28,469 nt of DNA from a virus. Shown piece by piece: positions 25,701-28,469 of the stretch (position 1 is its first letter; every line of letters starts with the position of its first letter). The translations under genes were made by a program, and so were the position numbers. The notes under the pieces are model-generated. The model searched no databases. It worked only from the letters and a program-made list of their open reading frames with translations, and was not told where the DNA came from. The stretch covers positions 1 to 28,469 of the IMG/VR virus record IMGVR_UViG_3300030117_002517, one strand, 5' to 3'.

Positions 25701-28202
25701 ACCACTGGAACTTTAAACGCTGAAGAATACGCTAGTACATATGAAGATTTATTAGACCAAGGTTTTACATTTGACTTTTCAGATTTTAATAAAGTTGTAA
25801 AAGGTAAGATAGCACCGTTATTTCAAAAAGCATTAAAACTACAAGGTAAGTTTGGTCCTGAAAACATGTTTGTGTTAACAGCTAGACCACCACAAGCTGC
25901 TAAAGCTATATTTGATTTCTTAAAAGCTAATGGTTTAAATATACCAATGAAAAATATTACTGGTTTAGCTAATTCTACAGCTGAAGCAAAAGCATTGTGG
26001 GTAGCTGATAAAGTTGGTGAAGGCTTTAATGATTTTTATTTTGCTGATGATGCGTTACAAAATGTACAAGCTGTTAAAAATATGCTAGATCAGTTTGATG
26101 TTAAGTCGAAAATACAGCAAGCTAAAACCCAGTTTAGTAAACCTGAAAATTTAGATAAGTCTTTTAATGATATACTAGAAAACATAACTGGTATTGAATC
26201 TAAAAAAAGATTTTCAGCTATTAAAGCTAGAAAACGTGGGGAGAAGAAAGGTAGATTTAGATTTTTTATACCACCGTCGCACGAAGACTTTGTAGGATTA
26301 CTATATAACTTCATAGGTAAAGGTAAAGAGGGTAATGCTCATAGAGATTTCTTTGAACAAGCTTTAATTAGACCATTAAATAGAGCTTATAGAGAATTAA
26401 ATACAGCTAAACAGTCTATAGCTAATGATTACAAATCTTTAAATAAACAATTTGAAGATATTAAAAAGAAATTAACTAAAAAAACCCCAGATGGTGATTT
26501 TTCTTATCAAGATGCTATAAGAATTTACTTATGGGACAAACATGGTTATAAAATACCTGGTTTAAGCAAAACTGATCAACAAGGTTTGGTTGATTTAGTT
26601 AAATCTGATAGCAAATTACAAGCGTATGCAGATGCAATAAACACTATATCAAAACGTGATGATTATGTTAGTCCTGCAGAAAGTTGGGAAGCTGGAGATA
26701 TAAGAACAGATTTAGATGATGCGACTGGTAGAATTGGAAGAGCAGAATTTTTTGCTGAATTTTTTGAAAATGCTGATATAATATTTTCACAAGAAAATTT
26801 AAACAAAATAGAGGCTGTATATGGAGCTAATATGGTTAGTGCTCTTAAAGATATATTGTATAGAACTAAAACCGGTAGAAATAGACCTAGTGGTCAAAAC
26901 AAATTAGTTAATCAGTTTTTGAACTATTTAAATGGATCTGTAGCTTCAACTATGTTCTTTAACATACGTTCCGCCGTGCTACAACAAATGTCTATGGTTA
27001 ATTTTATTAACTATTCTGATAATAATATACTTTCTGCCGCTAAAGCTTTTGCTAATCAAAAACAATATTGGACTGATTGGGCAACTATATTCAATTCTAA
27101 TTTTATGAAGCAAAGACGTGGTGGTATTAAGACAGATGTTAATGGAGCTGAGTTAGCGGCAACAGTTAAAGATGCTAAAAACCCAATAAATGCTGCAATT
27201 AAAAAATTATTAGAATTAGGATTTTTACCAACACAAATTGGGGATAATATAGCTATAGCTACTGGAGGTTCTACGTTTTATAGAAATAGAATTAATACAT
27301 ACTTAAAAGAAGGTATGACTCAAAAAGAAGCTGAATCAAAAGCATGGACTGATTTTCAAGTATTAGCAGAAGCTACGCAACAATCGGCAAGACCAGATAT
27401 GGTTTCGCAACAGCAGGCATCTCCACTTGGTAAAGTTATACTTGCTTTCCAAAACGTAACTTCTCAATTTAATAGACTAGGTAAGAAGGCATTTTTAGAT
27501 ATTAAAAATAGAAGAATAACACCTGGTAATCCAACTCAATTACAAAGTGATATATCTAATTTATCTAGAATAGCTTATTACTTCGCAATACAAAACTTAA
27601 TATTCTACACCTTACAATCAGCGTTATTTATGGCTATGTTTGATGATAACGAAGAAGATGAAAAATGGTTAAAGAAAAAAGAAAGAATGGTCAATGGTAG
27701 TATTGATTCTGTTTTAAGGGGTACTGGTGTTTGGGGAGCAGCCGTTGCTACTTTAAAAAATATGGCTATTAAATGGCACGAGCAAAGAGATAAAGGTTGG
27801 AATAAAGATGAGAGTGCAGTATTAATGGAAATGCTAAACCTTTCACCTCCACTTGGTATTAAAGCAAGAAAAATGGTTAATGCTGAAAAAACTCTTAATT
27901 ATAATAAAAAGACTATAGACGAGATGAGTGCTTTTGATATTGACAATCCAATATGGTCAGCTGTAACAAGTTATACAGAGGCAACAACTAACGTTCCTCT
28001 TAATAGACTGTATAATAAGACAATAAACGTAAGAGAATCTTTAGACAATCAACACAATTCTTTACAAAGAGTTTTAATGTTTAGTGGTTGGAGTAAGTGG
28101 AATCTTGGAATCGAAGACATTGAAAGATCTAAAGGTAAACAAAAATTTACTAAAAGAAAAAGTACAAGGAAAAAAACAGGATCAAAATTTAAAGCAAAAT
28201 AA
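19785..28202 (+). CDS. Giant polyvalent ejection-like protein (2805 aa)
   Basis: A multi-domain chain taking up 30% of the window. In order: a duplicated motif at residues 5-26 and 32-53 sharing LGVTHDFD; long coiled-coil regions (about 230-500 and 780-960) around apolar Gly/Ala-rich segments (588-626 and 720-750) that could meet a membrane. Next is a zincin-like motif HEFLH at 1027-1031 with E1082/E1083 as the candidate third ligand; a Gly-rich block at 1458-1515 (VPDGTTVGGDATGIANTKLG); and an EHDP block at H1786. A HAD-type phosphatase follows, with D1953/D1955 in DFDDTLA, T2032 in VLTARP, K2069, and D2088-D2089 in FADDA. Last is a C-terminal helical region (about 2380-2560, FFNIRSAVLQQMSMVNFINY) resembling the LPD38 polyvalent domain. 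The C-terminus is very basic. The gene lies 6 bases after the second ejection gene, so co-injection is likely. Enzyme activities are predicted from motifs only. Confidence 0.8.
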   Translation: MNKEYLQNVHSMLGVTHDFDVWTSKIKTNDNYLSKLHSELGVTHDFDTWKQKVIGSTTPSVPSDYKPKEDFSDWEVVTNVDGLSVSIFRNPEGDLVKDEDVPRELRDLHKKWQTKGQDDPISFGQFLVDTKGTEEGKDIIKTIDSYKLVGTDLENKRKENKSEVERYKELVKKRADLNLRVQKAGIVEEEAPIVNFAGLRMIDPSAGEVTGNIISQSDKKSKSEKASGAEIERQNKTEDRESLIAQIENSRVKRIYNEVLSTKSDNVITGSDEFWDLVTEKMTDEDAQAHFKKLIDEAIEKDQGIFQLFISKSQQEQISKTEEQLPKIQKALKNNIKSTQYSYNNIIRLEKELTDFQNDYNEFVAPKATQYKKEFEDIALKIENLEKDKEALGDVNEYSDISLINQWNAINDKQNVLITQQQGIQVKQEKLLADNADMISSYKKANEDIKTWVKDYKDRIVISDELIQNEKDLLIYHNAIKRNNHNVVAGSAWLLNGAISLTSGVEGMVNAVRELPEDLLFEYYDNDVEKMPPIVKQLKGYDMFTDAMRMAGKEKVNNFMNNINNSVEEAVDFEEIDDVADFGMFALHGLANFAPQVALMATTGGASIYVMGASAFGNKYDEMERSNAFGGTEYTLGEKWLASTITGGSEVLSEKITYGIFKGYNNAVKSTIRDKGFKGLMQNFSIGGTLKAGTNTVTEGGSEVLAQIGGNFADIIIGKDVDIMGGVNGAFVTGLIMERAMAMPVLYNKISPVFMGKDYTEQMASLNIKQNDIGKKIINELTSESAREKLTTQWLKIQEKKETLMAKNIENINMMKGEEKNRLVNIENNLFRIRNEIRSIEQDGTIKQSDKDALIEDLNSEQQELSTEKNKIIQKYESDETREARYKRFEEQTAKIKANIERSNKRRKSPYISERFQSDNKYTEFETTQEGLDYFNNKKMEQDAQLEAEIRAMREVLNSDVASERDKRIAAQNIKFLQQQRANTTQEAKSDAKSYGFIIQNADGSFEVVVNKENALAKDGNINVAAHEFLHAVLYKSLQANTKLQSKIGNAVVDYVEKNKGGLNQSFINKMTPYAYADNAGEEIITVMSESIMDGSLQFNDGFFTKIGDLIRQNLQRLGWKKIKFNTGRDVYNFIKDYNASIEKNYNSEAIDRLMDFGAEGSLVQLDKKVDNAPKQNIQKSTLDGFQNEIIIEELGLKDETAAIVKRNEEIEKKILEEGLKDSEGNIMASISLANALVRNNMPRAFALARKAANKGKDLTLEDGLRMDDVAEWFSQFNEKLVKLSRTYRARKNGKEVPFGAYMNAILPKKYSGILESMKGKIETARIEEETVAKKVAKKIAPKIDDGREELEGTVIALEQMGHGDIMPKLQNIYNENKNQVKKLSTYKDVKNAIYRAKKEGPFYQALVEVAEIFTNQNFTAEELAKRILNKQDLTKEMRKAIQDKILKHSPEMITMVPDGTTVGGDATGIANTKLGVWYTKQGRSKFTDTGTGKGLAVQQKQGLNNETFRQPFGIAIKGQRVTDKSVDGALREWVMQVATLAMNQASRQADPKNIPLLKIKEGKSRVQFSTKQRAKKLEEQASYKTNKLLAPKETVTIENEDKTGKIEVKIITRRDLEQYQDEKNEITWEEFYMNQILDFLDEFPQYYEVMATGLTGGIKKAAFFNIPYFRDKIEKYAKKSGRENIVEKIDNTKQIKPSRLLYHKNSMFKGLKNINLSKDEGKIEFLIQFFKDIAKHGKGEEIFQELLTHLGFDQSNFMRHAGTLLAFPVNAKGKEVTNEIGVEEHDPQMEMARILFAAARDGNIEDAIKLLRFSYSQSSLRKQDDPGGDLRQSRGKDFFEKVVPRVLNNELDFLPDGFGAIYRFMKAGVNPNAYKLVKEKQTIAEYFGVDNLSVKQAQQAIIDVFEGKQDINVLRMQSEIKYSRDIDSNHMFSRAVNKSRVVNDAKGITVLDFDDTLATTKSLVKFTRPDGTTGTLNAEEYASTYEDLLDQGFTFDFSDFNKVVKGKIAPLFQKALKLQGKFGPENMFVLTARPPQAAKAIFDFLKANGLNIPMKNITGLANSTAEAKALWVADKVGEGFNDFYFADDALQNVQAVKNMLDQFDVKSKIQQAKTQFSKPENLDKSFNDILENITGIESKKRFSAIKARKRGEKKGRFRFFIPPSHEDFVGLLYNFIGKGKEGNAHRDFFEQALIRPLNRAYRELNTAKQSIANDYKSLNKQFEDIKKKLTKKTPDGDFSYQDAIRIYLWDKHGYKIPGLSKTDQQGLVDLVKSDSKLQAYADAINTISKRDDYVSPAESWEAGDIRTDLDDATGRIGRAEFFAEFFENADIIFSQENLNKIEAVYGANMVSALKDILYRTKTGRNRPSGQNKLVNQFLNYLNGSVASTMFFNIRSAVLQQMSMVNFINYSDNNILSAAKAFANQKQYWTDWATIFNSNFMKQRRGGIKTDVNGAELAATVKDAKNPINAAIKKLLELGFLPTQIGDNIAIATGGSTFYRNRINTYLKEGMTQKEAESKAWTDFQVLAEATQQSARPDMVSQQQASPLGKVILAFQNVTSQFNRLGKKAFLDIKNRRITPGNPTQLQSDISNLSRIAYYFAIQNLIFYTLQSALFMAMFDDNEEDEKWLKKKERMVNGSIDSVLRGTGVWGAAVATLKNMAIKWHEQRDKGWNKDESAVLMEMLNLSPPLGIKARKMVNAEKTLNYNKKTIDEMSAFDIDNPIWSAVTSYTEATTNVPLNRLYNKTINVRESLDNQHNSLQRVLMFSGWSKWNLGIEDIERSKGKQKFTKRKSTRKKTGSKFKAK
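19797..19943 (+). repeat. Tandem 27-residue repeat at the N-terminus of the giant protein
   Basis: Two copies begin at Y5 and Y32. Both contain a tyrosine-led helix, the identical LGVTHDFD core, a Trp two residues later and a Lys-rich close. Positions between copies differ at synonymous and nonsynonymous sites, so the duplication is old and kept at protein level. Such a paired motif could be an anchoring site to portal, neck or core proteins. Confidence 0.85.
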
Positions 28203-28469
28203 ATGAAAAAACTAATTACATTACTATTAATTATACTAGTTTCTTGTGTTACGCCAAAAGATTGTTGTTCACAAATAAACTTTAAAAAGTTATTTAAATT
28301 TTCTACATTTTATGCGGCTGCTAATGGTGGTACATCTATATCAGATGTTGAAACATTTTCTGTTACAAATGGTTTAGAAACAGCTACAATTAAAACTCCT
28401 TATGATTATAACTTATCATTAGGTATACGTAAGATAGCAAGATTTGGATATGAGAATAGAGCACAGACG
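28203..28469 (+). CDS. Lipoprotein of unknown function, 3' end missing
   Basis: The frame begins at the ATG directly abutting the stop of the giant protein gene (no gap) and remains open for 89 codons to the window edge. Residues 1-14 are a short lipoprotein signal: two Lys, then LITLLLIILVS, ending in the lipobox L12-V13-S14-C15. Cleavage before C15 by signal peptidase II would give a lipid-anchored protein. A C21-C22 pair follows. The visible mature part (FKKLFKFSTFYAAANGGTSI, then PYDYNLSLGIRKIARFGYEN) is beta-strand-like and starts a domain that continues beyond the edge. I recall similar starts from uncharacterised marine phage proteins but cannot name a family. A role at the host envelope, such as superinfection exclusion, is a possibility with no direct evidence. 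An outer-membrane beta-barrel-like fold is another. Confidence 0.78.
   Translation, partial: MKKLITLLLIILVSCVTPKDCCSQINFKKLFKFSTFYAAANGGTSISDVETFSVTNGLETATIKTPYDYNLSLGIRKIARFGYENRAQT

Overview
This window is one end-to-end virion-morphogenesis module of a tailed phage, probably a podovirus. It is A+T-rich (by eye about two thirds A+T, not counted). Fifteen genes all lie on the + strand and are packed with gaps of 0 to 88 bases; two of them run off the window edges. I see no tRNA, integrase, replication gene, IS element or CRISPR array.

Host: not one of the 14 visible start codons has a Shine-Dalgarno sequence. All sit behind A/T-rich leaders of the kind typical of Bacteroidota. With the marine/gut-phage look of the proteins, this suggests a Bacteroidota (perhaps flavobacterial) phage, possibly a crAss-like relative. 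That is inference from memory of family motifs; no database search was possible.

Layout. 1-7448 is the head module: large terminase (left part missing), portal, an acidic scaffold-like protein, major capsid protein, a strong intrinsic terminator hairpin, then a conserved-looking unknown head/neck gene. A 60-base spacer holds a GC-rich hairpin capped by a UACG tetraloop. 7509-16934 is the neck/tail module: two adaptor/ring-like proteins, a very large nozzle/muzzle-like protein (1845 aa), a beta-rich fibre-like protein (639 aa) and a small beta-rich protein. 16978-17442 is a small cupin-fold protein. 17446-28202 is the likely ejection module: a Gln/Ala-rich protein with a hydrophobic N-terminus (216 aa), a charged helical protein (553 aa) and a giant 2805-aa polyvalent protein. 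The giant protein carries a duplicated N-terminal motif, hydrophobic Gly-rich segments, a HExxH metallopeptidase-like motif, a complete HAD phosphatase motif set and an LPD38-like C-terminal region. A lipoprotein gene begins directly after it and is cut by the right edge.

Working model: TerL pumps DNA through the portal into a shell built from the capsid protein on the scaffold. The two adaptors and the nozzle-like protein close the portal and form a short tail carrying the fibre-like protein. The 216, 553 and 2805-aa proteins would ride inside the head or tail and enter the cell with the DNA, comparable to the three-protein ejection sets of T7 or P22. The most interesting object is the 2805-aa protein, which combines several predicted enzymatic activities in what is probably an injected chain.
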